This document shows positions 37,788 to 62,600 of a stretch of DNA of 64,000 bases, in pieces. The stretch is from the NCBI RefSeq assembly GCF_009870125.1, contig NC_046683.1, forward strand, positions 67,595,869 to 67,659,868. Reading direction: 5' to 3'. Both the position numbers and the translations under genes were made by a program. Numbering within the stretch: the stretch's first letter is position 1; the number at the start of each line of letters is the position of its first letter. Under the pieces are notes generated by a model. That model saw only the letters and a list, made by a program, of their open reading frames with translations. It did no database searches and had not been told where the DNA came from. This DNA comes from Drosophila pseudoobscura (lineage: Eukaryota; Arthropoda; Insecta; Diptera; Drosophilidae).

Positions 37788-38918
37788 TATATATACCATA
37801 TATATATATACATACATATTTTTTATCAAGAAATAAGATTGATTAAACCAGAAATACGAATCTTGACTAAGCAATCAATATATTTTGTCATTTTTTTCTA
37901 ACGCCTACTCAGTACTCATCCAAGAGCCTGGCATGGAGGTAAACTATCCATTAAACCATTTACCCATCCAATCTGATCGAAATATAGCGCGGCCATACTG
38001 AAATGTTTATTCTGTTGTGTGTTCTAGGACGATCTCAGTGACGATGGGCAGCCACCGCCATCTTTGCCGCCGCCCCAGCTGCAAAAGGCTGCTGGCAAAT
38101 CAGAGCCTGGCGCTGGTGGCGCCACAGCGAACACGTTGAACTTAGGTATGGCACAAATAATTGTTACCGCTGCAACCCCCATGGTTGAAGACGGTGCCGA
38201 TAAATCTTTCCCACCAGTAGGAGAGAGCGAAAGAGAGCAGCAGCAGCATGTGAAGAAGCAGGACGAGTCTAAGCAGGAACAGCCGGTGGCGGATAAAAAG
38301 CCAGAGATATCGCCAAAGCCATTGGTCAAAGTATCGCCATCGCCACAGAAACAGCCGCCATCCAATGCGGCCCAGTCGTCAATGACGGCTGCAAAAGAAG
38401 GTAACACTAGAGTGCGACCGGTGGTAAGCATTACACTGACCGAGTATCCATCCTGTGATCCAGAGGACCAACAGTCCTTCTCGGAGGGCACCGACTCGGC
38501 CTCGGGCAACAATGTCCCCATTCTGCAGGAGGTCGAGGATCCATTCAACGAGAAGTCAAAAACCGACTCGGCTGGAGATGGAATTGGATTTGAGGCTAAC
38601 TTTGAGGCCAATTTTGATGCCAACTTTGATGATGCCTTTGCTGGAACTACAGGCGGAGGAGGTGGGGGCGGTGGGGGTGGAGGCGAACAGTCCAGCGATT
38701 TGGATGTGAACGGAGAGCCGGGCGATGAGGAGGAGCAGGGTCACTGCGAGGGCGTTTCAGCAGCTGGAGCCGGAACCGGAGCTGGAGCAGCCGGAGCCGC
38801 AGCCGAAGAGGACATTGAGGCGCCCAAGCAGGTGGTCGGCGGGCGAGCTAGCATACCCGAGGAATTGGACTCAAATCAATTGGCACGTTTGCAAAATCTG
38901 AAAGAGTCCAACGCTTAG
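33636..38918 (+). CDS. nwk: Nervous wreck: F-BAR and double-SH3 adaptor
   Basis: Nwk is a presynaptic adaptor that binds curved endosomal and plasma membrane through its F-BAR domain. Its SH3 domains recruit WASp and dynamin, restraining BMP-receptor signalling at the fly neuromuscular junction (family knowledge). The joined exons 33636-33656, 33734-33963, 34034-34561, 34621-35524, 35582-36242, 36298-36354, 37913-37938 and 38028-38918 keep phase and give about 1105 residues. The F-BAR spans about residues 7-290 ([35 protein letters not shown]). SH3-1 is about 550-608 ([24 protein letters not shown]) and SH3-2 about 669-727 ([32 protein letters not shown]). The tail is proline-rich with DPF and repeated ANF motifs. 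The start is supported by CAAAATG and an in-frame TAA 33 bases upstream. An extra 33-nt in-frame exon is possible. Confidence 0.95.
33734..33963 (+). CDS. nwk: nwk coding exon 2, start of F-BAR
   Basis: The acceptor is ccaacag. The exon encodes [18 protein letters not shown] through GMEERW, the first F-BAR helix and part of the second. It ends CGT TG at a gtgagc donor. The 70-bp intron splits the Trp codon. Confidence 0.93.
34034..34561 (+). CDS. nwk: nwk coding exon 3, core of F-BAR
   Basis: The acceptor is cctcag. It encodes [20 protein letters not shown] through YLMLMG, the lysine-rich membrane-binding core. It ends ATG GG at gtaaga; the Gly codon is completed by the first base of the next exon. 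The intron is 59 bp. Confidence 0.93.
34621..35524 (+). CDS. nwk: nwk coding exon 4: end of F-BAR, linker, start of SH3-1
   Basis: The exon begins [11 protein letters not shown]. The F-BAR ends near [20 protein letters not shown] and a helical segment follows ([20 protein letters not shown]). An acidic, serine-rich linker with an Ala tract (about 35340-35375) leads to [12 protein letters not shown], the first strand of SH3-1. The donor is ACG/gtgagt, phase 0. Confidence 0.93.
35582..36242 (+). CDS. nwk: nwk coding exon 5: rest of SH3-1 and SH3-2
   Basis: It continues SH3-1 with [20 protein letters not shown] and holds the whole of SH3-2 ([19 protein letters not shown] to [11 protein letters not shown]). 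[21 protein letters not shown] stretch follows that could bind SH3 or EVH1 domains. It ends GCA G at a gtgagt donor (phase 1). Both aromatic SH3 signatures (ALYxY and a WW/WL pair) are intact. Confidence 0.93.
36298..36354 (+). CDS. nwk: nwk coding exon 6 ([19 protein letters not shown])
   Basis: A 57-nt symmetric phase-1 exon between tttttcag and a gtaaat donor. It extends the acidic and proline-rich tail after SH3-2. Being symmetric it could be skipped without a frame change. Confidence 0.85.
36355..37912 (+). other. nwk: nwk intron with possible alternative exons
   Basis: Mostly A/T-rich. It contains the 33-nt candidate exon (37129-37161), a second possible exon starting at 36777 after ccag (frame [14 protein letters not shown], with no clear donor), and a (TA)n run at about 37753-37783. 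Nothing else coding-like. Confidence 0.6.
37129..37161 (+). CDS. nwk: Candidate nwk micro-exon, 33 nt
   Basis: Between a tttaag acceptor and a gtaatt donor lie 33 bases that fit phase 1 on both sides and would insert [11 protein letters not shown] in frame. It is symmetric, so inclusion is optional. The remembered main D. melanogaster protein joins PPP directly to VLIQEPGME, so this would be an alternative isoform. Confidence 0.4.
37913..37938 (+). CDS. nwk: nwk coding micro-exon 7 (VLIQEPGME)
   Basis: A 26-nt exon after a tactcag acceptor, ending GAG/gtaaac. With the phase-1 G from the previous exon it reads VLIQEPGME and continues [11 protein letters not shown] in the next exon. The conserved reading and correct phase on both sides support it despite the small size. 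The 1.56-kb intron before it is A/T-rich. Confidence 0.8.
38028..38918 (+). CDS. nwk: nwk last coding exon
   Basis: It begins [18 protein letters not shown] after a ttctag acceptor and runs 296 codons to TAG at 38916-38918. It holds [20 protein letters not shown], a lysine/proline-rich stretch, a DPF motif (near residue 981), three near-identical ANF repeats ([12 protein letters not shown], about 998-1009), a poly-Gly run (near 38657-38685), an Ala/Gly-rich segment and a final [18 protein letters not shown] helix-like end. DPF and related motifs are typical of endocytic adaptor ligands. A cryptic gtatgg donor lies inside at 38146. Confidence 0.92.
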   Translation, partial: DDLSDDGQPPPSLPPPQLQKAAGKSEPGAGGATANTLNLGMAQIIVTAATPMVEDGADKSFPPVGESEREQQQHVKKQDESKQEQPVADKKPEISPKPLVKVSPSPQKQPPSNAAQSSMTAAKEGNTRVRPVVSITLTEYPSCDPEDQQSFSEGTDSASGNNVPILQEVEDPFNEKSKTDSAGDGIGFEANFEANFDANFDDAFAGTTGGGGGGGGGGGEQSSDLDVNGEPGDEEEQGHCEGVSAAGAGTGAGAAGAAAEEDIEAPKQVVGGRASIPEELDSNQLARLQNLKESNA

Positions 38919-40400
38919 ATCGTCGGCGCTCCGGTCTCTTCCTCTTGGTCGGCTACTTCAATGTTGTTTCTCTTGTTCTTTTAGGCACACGATCATGAGC
39001 ATGATATATACTATATAGACTATAGCGACGGACAGTTGTAGAGCGGATCCAAGCGGAACACCAACTCCAGACACAGCCACTTTGAATGCATAATAGGCTC
39101 ACACACAAAACCAAACACCAACCACCCACAACCAACCTACATCCAGATACAGACTTAGACGGACTTCAATCTAGCAGTTTAACGATCGGGAAACGGGAAT
39201 AAACCAAAGTCGGCAGCCTATCCATCAAAATTCCAATATAATCACAACAGAAATCCAATTTGTTGCTGGTTTATTTACGTTTCTCGAGCCACATACAACG
39301 ACACAACAGCAGGTCTTCAGATAACTCATATGAAATATACTTATGCGGTATATATATATATATATATACCGTACGATAGAAGTTAAAGATCCTCTTACCA
39401 CCCCTCGCATCACGTACAGCGCTCAAATTGTGTACATCCATTCAAAAATACTTCTGACTGCCTCCGGGGTTATAGTTACACAACAACTGGGCCTTCATTA
39501 ACAAAAACATAAAAAGAAACCACCATACGTTATACATTATATATATATAAATATAAACTATATAAATATATAATTAATTATTCTAGTTTGTAAAGTGTTA
39601 TACTCTCAGACACGTATGGAATATATATAAATATTGTAAACGCGTTTATGTAGCACTCAGACACAGAAACGGTCTTCGAATATCAGCATCCTCAACTAAT
39701 CGAGCAATAATATGTATTGTATATATATCTAAGTCCAGTATTTTAGCAGTCTTACGATAAACATTGTGCTTGATCCGAACCGTATTGTATTGTATTAGCC
39801 AAGTTAACAGCATTAAAACCAAACAACAAACAGCCAAGAAGAGTTCTACCAAGTCAATTCAGTTGTTCTGTTTGATCGAACTACTCGTACACGTAGGAGT
39901 TCTGCACAACCAAAAAGGAAACAGATCCCCAAATATTGTTGCAATTGTATGCAAAACTATAGCCTTATTAGCTAAAATTGTTTTCCGTGTCTAGTGAAAT
40001 GAACTAAGTTAATGTTTTGGAAGCCAGAAACTGTTGGTGAAACTGAAGAGAATCTAGTGAAATGCCTACTCAATCAGAGACTTTGTTTGCGAATACTCGA
40101 ATACTCAATGCATAACTCGATTGGATGACGAATTCTTATACACATACATACATATGTATGTATTCAACGATACGATATTACCATAACACAGTTTAAACTA
40201 AAGAAAACAAAAAATGGTCTTGAATATGCCGCAAAATGTATTGTAAGTAATTCCTGAGTTCAACAAAACAACCCTCTGTTCGAAACCACTAACAAAAATA
40301 AACAAATTTCCACTTTCAAGCAAGCGAAAAATAAATGTGTTTTAATTGAATCCCTTTTAAAGCTTTCAAATCCTTTGAATATGAAAAATAAATAAACACA
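38919..40400 (+). other. nwk: nwk 3'UTR
   Basis: A moderately A/C-rich region after the stop with no other gene signal, ending at a cluster of poly(A) signals. An earlier AATAAA at 39198-39203 offers a shorter 3'UTR of about 0.3 kb. Confidence 0.65.
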
Positions 40401-40440
40401 TGTCTATTGATTTTTTTGTAATTTTTTTTTTTTTACATAT
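40297..40440 (+). terminator. nwk: Cluster of four AATAAA poly(A) signals for nwk
   Basis: AATAAA occurs at 40297-40302, 40330-40335, 40387-40392 and 40391-40396, followed at 40410-40434 by a long T-rich run that suits the downstream element. Plus-strand composition changes abruptly after this, which supports the end of the nwk transcript here. Confidence 0.6.
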
Positions 40441-43400
40441 CTTTATTTATATTCACTTCATTGCAATATTATAATATTTTTCTTCTTGGTTTGCATTTTG
40501 TCCACTTGGATGTTTTTTTTTAGTTTTAGTATTTAACTTAATAATATAGGTTCCATTCTTGGGTTTTTTGTTTTTATCATTTACTTTCTGGTAACATTCA
40601 TCTCTTGTTATTTTCTGGTTTCATTTTCATGTGTGTTTATTTTTAAGTGGTTTTTGTTTTTATTTTCATGCTATAGATAATTATTTATTTTTTATTTCAC
40701 TTCAGTTTTGCTTTAATTTTTTTTAATTTAAATTTTGTTTTATTCATTTTATATAACGAAATTAACACAGTCAAAATTTGTGATCAGTGATCAATCATTA
40801 CATACGCATTTACGCATTACGTTTTAAATTATTTCTCCTTCTCAAACATATTCCTGTTACATATGTATATGGTAGCTATATATGTGTGTGTGGGGTGTGG
40901 TGGTGGTGGTGGGAGGGGTGGAGGGGTATTTGATGAGTTGAGCAAACCGAAATGTTTGGGGTCTGACGGTGGTGGTCAGGGTAATAGTAATAACAAATAA
41001 TTGACAGCAGAGCAGACTTGTAGCGAAGGGAAGGGTGGGGAAGGAAAGGGATGGAGGCAGGGAGGAAGATTGGAAGATTATTGCAGGCTGGCTGAGTGTT
41101 AATCATAAAAAATGTTGTTTTATTGCAGTTAGGAACTCTTGATGGACGGATAAAACCAAAAATTATATAGATACATTTCTTTGAACTCCTTAAAACAGCG
41201 ACCTTTTGGCTGCATGACGATGGTATCGTATGATTAGAATTGAGAGCTTTGAGGTTGATTGACAGACAAATCATATACACATAGATATTGTTTATTAGCC
41301 AGTGTCTGCGGGGTAGTTGTGGAGGGGAGGTAGTGGAGGGGTGTTGGTGTAAGGAGCTGGGGTGTATCTAATCTTAAAATGTAATAACAAATTTGTTCGC
41401 ATGTTTTACTTTGCTTGAGCAAAAGGTGAAGCCTGTCAACAGAGAGTGCTTTTTATTCGGGGATTCTAAGAGTAATGTAATTGTTTATAATAATGATGCA
41501 ACAAATTATAAATTATGCAACGTACAACCATAAGTGTATATGTGTGTCAGTGTGTGTCACTGTTGGTAAAGTATTTTCATTGCACTAGTGTTGCCTAACA
41601 ATGTATGGCTCATGGCTCATGGCTCAATCGCAATTTAATCCGTTTATCCTGTGATGTGGACTATAGACTATTTCTCCATCATAATATTCACTTGCATTAA
41701 CTCGGAATTCATTTAAAAAATGCCATTTTGTTTTAGTTTCTGGTGCACTATGCAGGAATGCAGGGTTCTGTTAGCTATTCTGTATATTGTATCTCTTTCA
41801 GTTTCCATTAGCTGTTTCTGTATCTTTTATCTGAATCTTGTATCTTTTATCTGTATCATGTATTTGTATCTTTTATCTGTATCTGTGTGTTCTGTGTGTG
41901 GTTCAACTTAAGCACTAAGGTTTTCAACTTGTTCATTTTCTTATCTAGATACTTTAGAATTTCCCGTTTTGTTTTTACGTTTGTTTGTTTGTTTTTGAGA
42001 CCATCATATACATATATAATATATCATTAAATATACATCATACATACGCAATTATTACATCGTGTCACGTACATATATATATATATCCCTTTCTCATATA
42101 TATATAGGTTAGGTATCTATTTATATTTTTGTTGGTTGCTTTATAAAACGTTGGTGTAGGTGCCGCCGTCTAAACAGCGACACCAAAAATGCTTCAAACA
42201 TTTTCATTGTGTGTATAATTTAACATTTTACATATCGTTCATCGTTTTTGATGTCTTTGCCTTTTTGTCCTAAATGCTTTTGCATACACGATTACGACGG
42301 TACATATACATATGTACGTATGCATCATCTTCAACTTCCTCTTCACCTCCACGTCTTTCATAATCATTGAATAATGTTTCATAAAAAAGTTCCGACTATG
42401 GCCAACTAAATTGCTTATCATCTCTGTCTGGTTTGGTTTCCCACAAATTATATCCGTAAACTAAGTGTAGAGTAAAAAATTCCATATGAAAAATTAAACG
42501 TATCAATTTGCCATTAAGTTAGTTGTACCTTAAAATTTTTCTCAACTATTTTTGCCTCTTGCAATTGTTACAACTAAAATGGTTTTTGTTTTTCTCATTA
42601 ATTTACGTTCTTTGGAAATACGCTCCGAAACCGTTGAGCAGCTATTTGTTGTTGTTCTCGTTTTTGTTTATTTTTTTGCATTTTCATCAAAAATTGATTC
42701 GACGTTTTATATAGGGGATACTCGTACTGATACTCGCTTGCATTATAGTCTGTATATCATATCATATCATATCGTTACAATATGACTCTCGCTTTTATAA
42801 ACATTTTGATTTCTGTCTTTCCGTAACATAATTGATTCCTGACACTTGTATAGCTACAAAATATATAGGTGTATATATATATATATATGAGTGTTTTCTC
42901 TATATATATATGGATTTATTTATCTGTTTCTTTCTTTAATGTTCATTTATCACCGATTTCATGATTCCAAGTGTCGGGGATGTTGTAATTATTCGGGAAT
43001 TCTTTGGTTTGGGAATGGTAGATCAATTGCAGTTCTGCTTCAAATCCTTTTCTCATTAAAAAACGTTAACCAGTTAATCAATTAATTACTTCAAACATTA
43101 AACATCTGGCTTTTAATTTGCTCAATTTCTTTCTTTAGTTAGATATTTTCGGGGAATACGGATACCCATAAGCCATAGATACATACATACATATGTAGGT
43201 CTGCTTTCGAAATATATGTAAACTGTATGATTATCCATTGTTATTATTGAGAAACAGACAGACTAAAAGCAATCTCTTATGATTTCTCAGATATGGCTGA
43301 AGGGTATCGAATAGTCGATTTCTCGACTCGTTCTCTCTTTCGGATAAACATGTATGTGTATTACGCGTGTGTGTGTGTGTCTGTGTCTGTCTAGATCTTT

Positions 43401-46290
43401 AATAAAGTAATTTTCCTTGGGCTCTCTTCTGTCTGTTGTCTGGCTGAATTCTTGGTTAGGTATTCCTCAAGTGGGTTCAAGGGTCATCTCCATCTCCATT
43501 TATATTTTCATACTGCTCCTCATCCTACAGTGTTAATGTTTAGGGTTCCATAGCTGGTTTCCATTCATAAGTACTTTTTGTCGTATATACAGTTATTTGG
43601 TTTTTTTTTGGATTAGGGGTTTACATATCAAAAAACTCGTGCTACATATATGTATGTAGGTGCCTAAATACGATTTTTGTATACATAAATATACATATGT
43701 ATGTATATTTCATATAATTGTGTATACTTATACCATACTCTATATACATGTACATAGATCTGTGTGTCTGTGTGTGTCTGATTGTGTTTTTGTGTGTGTG
43801 TGTTGGAGTGTTACTATCATACTTTGACCATATTATGGTGTATACCTAATTCCTAGCATTAAGTTTAGCTAAACTGTACAAAATTCTTTAGCCTTACGAC
43901 CTGCTCTTCGTCCATTTACTAATCATAAACACTAAATTAAAATTCATTGATGATATTTTGGTATGATTCACTTGCGCGTATTTATATATTTCTCCTCCTT
44001 CTCTCCTGGTGTGCTAAAGTTTATTTTTTAGTTTCTTGTATGCTCTTCACATTTTTTCTTTTGTTTGTTTTAAAGTTAAACTCACTTGCCTTTAATTTAT
44101 GTGTTAATTAACTTAACTTTTGGTTTCTTGTTCTTATGTTTCTGTGATTCATCGAGGAACTTGAGCGAAAATTCATACATCTTTATTTATATATTTTTGT
44201 GTGTGTATATGTTCATTAGGCTAACTTAAGACGGTGCATCGTAAGTATCATTTTGTATGTTAATCGCTTTATTGACTGCTTGAACGTATCCGAGTTAATC
44301 GCTTAACTAGATTTAATTACATTAACTAAGTTTTTATTCAATTGCGAAGTTTTGCTCCTACTTTGCTTTTGATGAGTATGTAACGAGTACCTAGCCTGCT
44401 CCTTTTTCCTTCACACGAGTTCGAGTACATTGCTATATACAAATTGGAAATCAATTTACGGGTATCTCCCCTCCCACCCCTGTTGTGTGTTGTTGTTTTT
44501 CTTAGCAACTATTTGTTTGACCTATATACTAATTTTCTTAGGCAGTTTCATTCATTCATTACTTGTGTACATATTTCTATGCTCTATGTATAATATTCTG
44601 TATTTTGTATATCCTTTAAATTTACTTGTATTTTTAAATTTTTTTTTTATTGGATTTTCACTTAGACCTTATATTGATTTCTTATGGTGCCGCAAAGTTG
44701 TCTTCGAAAAGTTTTTGAGTTCTTGATTCTTGTGTGGAGCATCATTTTTCTGAGTGAGTGAGTGGAGTGGAGCGTTTGAGTGAGTGCAATTTGAATAATT
44801 TGTTTGTTCGTTAGTTTAAAGTTGTTATCAAAAATTTGTTGGTGTAACTAAAATGAAACATTATCGTTCCTATTATTATTATTATTTAGCTATTTCAATT
44901 GCACTAACTATTTGTATGACTTATCCACGATGCTTGCTTTCTTGCTTGCTTGTTTATAAAAGGTGCGCTCCAAAGTAATTCGTGGTATTTCTTGGTTTTC
45001 CCATTTATTATTTTGGTGTGCAAATGATTAAAACTCTCTTTCTTTCCTATTCGACGACTATACTCGACTGGTTTTATGTGTGTGTGTTTGTCTCTGTGTG
45101 TGTGTGAGTGTTATATGTAAAGTTAACTTAATCAAAAAGATTTGCTAAATTGATTCTCAATTATCGAAATTTGTTCATCGCCTTACTTTTTGATTTCTAA
45201 TAAATTTGGCCATTTCACTTGGAAGCGCTAAGTCAGTTCTGAATAAACAAATCAATCAAACCAACTGAATGGGAAATCAAACTTTCGATTTACTAAATTT
45301 TGGGCTTAGTTTTGGTTTGGTTTCATTTGTGGTTCTGGTTCTGGTTTTCCTATGTGTTCGATTCGGAGAGCGTGCTTCTGAAGCTGGGGGGACTTAAATT
45401 AGAGGAAGACTCTCTGGGTGTTTTGCTTTTGAAGTGGGAAGCAAAAGGTGTTTCGGTTCTTAAACTTAAGCTCAAAACTCCGCAAAGATAATGGAAATCA
45501 TTCATTCTAGTATGGTCTATAACGTTAGTTTCAGTTAATTCTTCTATTATGTATATGTATTGTGTGTTGTTTAACTTTGTGGTCTTTGAAATCAACTTTT
45601 CGACTGCGCTAGTATTGTAGTATAGTAGTATTTATTAGTTTTCGCTTTCTCATTCTCATTCTCTTGCTCACTCTCATTCTCGAACCCATTCGATTCCACT
45701 TTCCCTTTCCGTGTCCTTTAATGTCTATATTGCGTATGATTTTTTGATCGTTATATATGTGATTTTTTTTTATGGCTTTTTAATCCTTTTCAACATGTTC
45801 TCTTATACCTTTCGTTATATAATTTTCACTACAATTTGCTAATCCTGTTGCTTTTGATTATTCTTCATTCATTTATATTCATTTTTTCATTTGCCTTGTT
45901 ACTGCTAATGTTATCCTTATGTTTTCTCTTTGTGTAAATCTATTTAACAATATTCTTTGCTTTCGACCTTGTAATATGTGTGTGTGTGTCCTTTTTTTCA
46001 TTAGTATTAAACAAAAACTTGTTGCATTTCTTCGTCTCCTCATATCGCCTAGTTAAAATTAGTTTTGTTTCCGCTTCTTAATTAATTTTTTTTTTGCTTG
46101 TTTTCTGTTTCTTTTTTTCTTTGCGTTTTCTTCTTATTTTTTGTGTGGTTTTTCAGCGCAATGCATAGTTTGACTCTCTCGTGCGCTGTTCACTCCTCTT
46201 TCTGGCGATCCGATGGGGTCCTGGACCACCCTCGACGCGAATGGTTTGACGACGACGACGACGACGATGACGACGACGACGAGGCACTCT
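40441..46290 (-). other. Convergent interval, probably including Rdl 3'UTR
   Basis: No coding region on either strand. The plus strand is strongly T- and G-rich with many simple repeats: GT runs near 43366-43380, ATATGTATG palindromes near 40142, 42303, 43181 and 43683, and TG-rich stretches near 43760-43800 and 45080-45110. A (GAC)n run at 46248-46283 lies just past the Rdl stop. The Rdl 3'UTR must begin at 46290 and run leftward; its end cannot be fixed because plus-strand tttatt (minus aataaa) occurs many times. Confidence 0.5.
46248..46283. repeat. (GAC)n trinucleotide repeat in Rdl 3'UTR
   Basis: About 12 GAC/GAT triplets immediately downstream of the Rdl stop codon, read as GTC repeats in the mRNA. 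It is outside the coding sequence. Confidence 0.85.
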
Positions 46291-59602
<13,312 letters not shown>

Positions 59603-62600
59603 CTATTCAAATTCACAATTCGATTCAATTCGGATTCGATATATGTACGGGGGGAAAGGTAGCAAAAAGAGATTGAGAGGTTTATTATATTAGTAAAAAA
59701 TTGACAGTGAGCACTTAGTAGTAGTATTTACGAGTATGTTGTACTAAATCACTAAAAGACTAGGAACTAAAGCTTTGTGTATTTTTTTATAATAAATTTA
59801 TTTTGATCAACTAAAAAAAATTCATAGAGAGACAGATAGACAGAGAGAGAGAGATAGAAATTAGCTTTGAGAATTTTTAGAACTAGAAGGAAGAGTTTTT
59901 GTTTTTTTTTTGGTCAAACAACAAATACACTTAACAAACACACAAAGAAAAGCAAGGAATTTGCGGCAAATGGAAACCAAGGAAAATTTTTAGCGTGCAC
60001 AAATTTTTCACTTTATACAACGGGAAAACCGGTTTCTGGATGGGCTTTTTTGGGTGGTTGGGTTGTCTGGTGGTCTGGTCTTTATACAGCATGCAAAAAT
60101 ATTGAAACATTTGAAACTTTTCACAGCGTTTTTTGGCTTGGGATATTCAAAACAAAAGAGGAACCAAGTCAAATCAAATCAAATGAAAATTAAATAAAAA
60201 CATAGTTGATGGCATTATTTGTATATACAGTAGCAATAAAGACGGAAGAAGGTACGGTAGGTTAAGCAATAAGTAGTACGTAAACCTCTCACAAATATTC
60301 ATATGGATTCGTTGCTGTGATGTGAAGTAGCTTGGCTTTTCTGACTACTATTGAAGGGGGGCTAAGGTACGAGTATAACTACATCTATGGCAAAAAGGCG
60401 TAGGTATGGGGGTTCGCTTTATACAAGAGTATAGTTGGCTTATTCTGCCTGTCCTGCTGCAGTGCCTCGAAGCTGAAGCGTTCTAGGTTTTAGGCACGAA
60501 AGCATTTGGCCTGCTTTGTGTGGATTGGATTGGTTTGGTTTTCGGTTTGGTTTTCAATTGGATTGGATTCGGTGGTGGAATTGTAAAACGACAAACAAAT
60601 TTGGCTTTTGTGTACTCTGTTTGTATCTGTGTGTGTGTGTGTGTGTGTGTGTGCAGACATGAGTGGGTGTGTGTAAGAGGTCATAAGGGGCAAAGACAAC
60701 TACTCGAGTTGTTTCTCTCAGTCTTGCATATCATTACGAGTACAGATACGGGTACGTGTACGGGTACGAGTGCGGCCATCTTGAAGCGCGTCACGTTGTT
60801 ACTCTGTGACGTGGGCATACAAGAAGCCGACAAGGAACCAAAAAATTACATGGAAAACCATGTAAATGTAAATGTTAAAGGTAAATGCAAATGTAAATGT
60901 AATAACAATAGTTGTAGTTGTAGCTGTAGCAGGTAATAACATTTGTAAGTAGTTATAAATATTTATAGAGCCCACACACTACCTGCTTTTCGGGTACTTT
61001 TTGGCAGTACTTTAACGCACGCTGAGCTTTTACGAGTGTGTCTAAATGGCATATGTATATGTACATACATGTATGTACAGTGTTCACCTATGTATGTATT
61101 TATATATGGGTGAGTACGACTATTGTATATTATTTATGATTCGAAAATTGCACACGGTTCTCGTGAGTTGGCTTCAATCGTGTATCTTTTTGGGTGAGTT
61201 CAAGTTCAAGCTAGCAGATTTGGTTTCCACTCGGTTCAGGCGCGCCAAAAAAAAACAATAGATTCAAATTAAAAGTCAAACTTAAGTCTCAGCTAAATCA
61301 AAAAACTGAAAATGAAACTCCATGTGGATTCTGCAATTTCCTCAAGTTTCTACACGGTTGGGTTGTCATCCATAACAAGAAGGGTTTTGTCTGTAAGGGT
61401 TCTCCGGGGGTTTTTTTCGAGAGGGAGTCAACTTGCTTTTATTTTCGGCATAACACACACGTAAAATCAACTCTAACTACAGATATTTATGTGAATGTTC
61501 TGCAGGGGTACGGTTACGGTATACATATATATACGAGAGGAATGGGGAACGTGCCTACAATGGCATCACAATTAACCCCAAAACGTGAGCGGGTCTAAAT
61601 CGAGTTGTTTGCTTTCTTATATATATGTATATATTTTGCACACCATTTACAATTTACATATGTATATATTTGTATGTATACAGTATATGTAGGTTAGGTA
61701 GGTTATGGTGTTTATTTTTGTTTGTACCCTTGCAAAACAGTATTATGATTTTGCTCAGTTATTTCGCAACACAAAGCTGGCAGAACTTTTTTGGCTCCAT
61801 AAAGTGTATATAGTTTTTCGACCAGACTTCTGACTATCTTTCCGCAGATGTTGCGATCTGCAAAAGTATCAAAAGTTTCAGTCCCTGAGGGCAGGCAGCC
61901 TGCAGCCAGGATGGATTTTGTTTTATTTTTTTTTCTTTGCTTCTGTTGGTTGTAGCCAAAAGTCATGTTCGGTGTTAACTGTTGTGCCTTTGTCATTTTG
62001 ATTTTTACTGCCTCCCTGTATTGGATTCGGTTCGATTGGATTGGATGGGTTTTTCTTATGTAAATTTGTCTGCGTTTGCAGTGTATCTGTATCTGTAGAT
62101 GTATGTGTGTGTATCTGTGTTGTTGTTCTTGTTTCGGTTTGGCATTGGCTCAGTTTATTTTCGAATTATTTTCATTAGCAGCGGAGAACATAGTTTTATT
62201 TTCTTACTGTCACACACACAAAAGAGAGAGAGAGTAAGAATGAGAAAAAAAAATTTGTGCAAATCAAAAGTTGTGATGTGAGAAAATGATTAGGAATGAA
62301 AGTGTTTTTTCAGTTGCCGTTGATGTTATCGTTGTTAATGTGTTTTGTGCATACATATACATATACAAATGTATATGTCGTATTAGTATACTTTCGTGTT
62401 CCGGTTCGTGTTTAAGTTCATTTTGGGAATGTTATTTTCGCATAAATTGATTGCCAAAGCCAAAACGGCAGGTGCAGGTGTCGGTTCATTTGAATTTTAT
62501 TAACGAACGGCAGGTGGGTGATTCTGCGTGTGTGTGGGTATATGTGTGTGTTGCAGCCGTGTCATTGCGCCTAGCTGTATGCAAAGGTGCAGTAGATTTT

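Noticed and set aside
38024..38623. 199-codon minus-strand frame opposite the last nwk exon
   Set aside because: It is an antisense shadow of the Nwk tail; codon constraint and protein similarity are on the plus strand.
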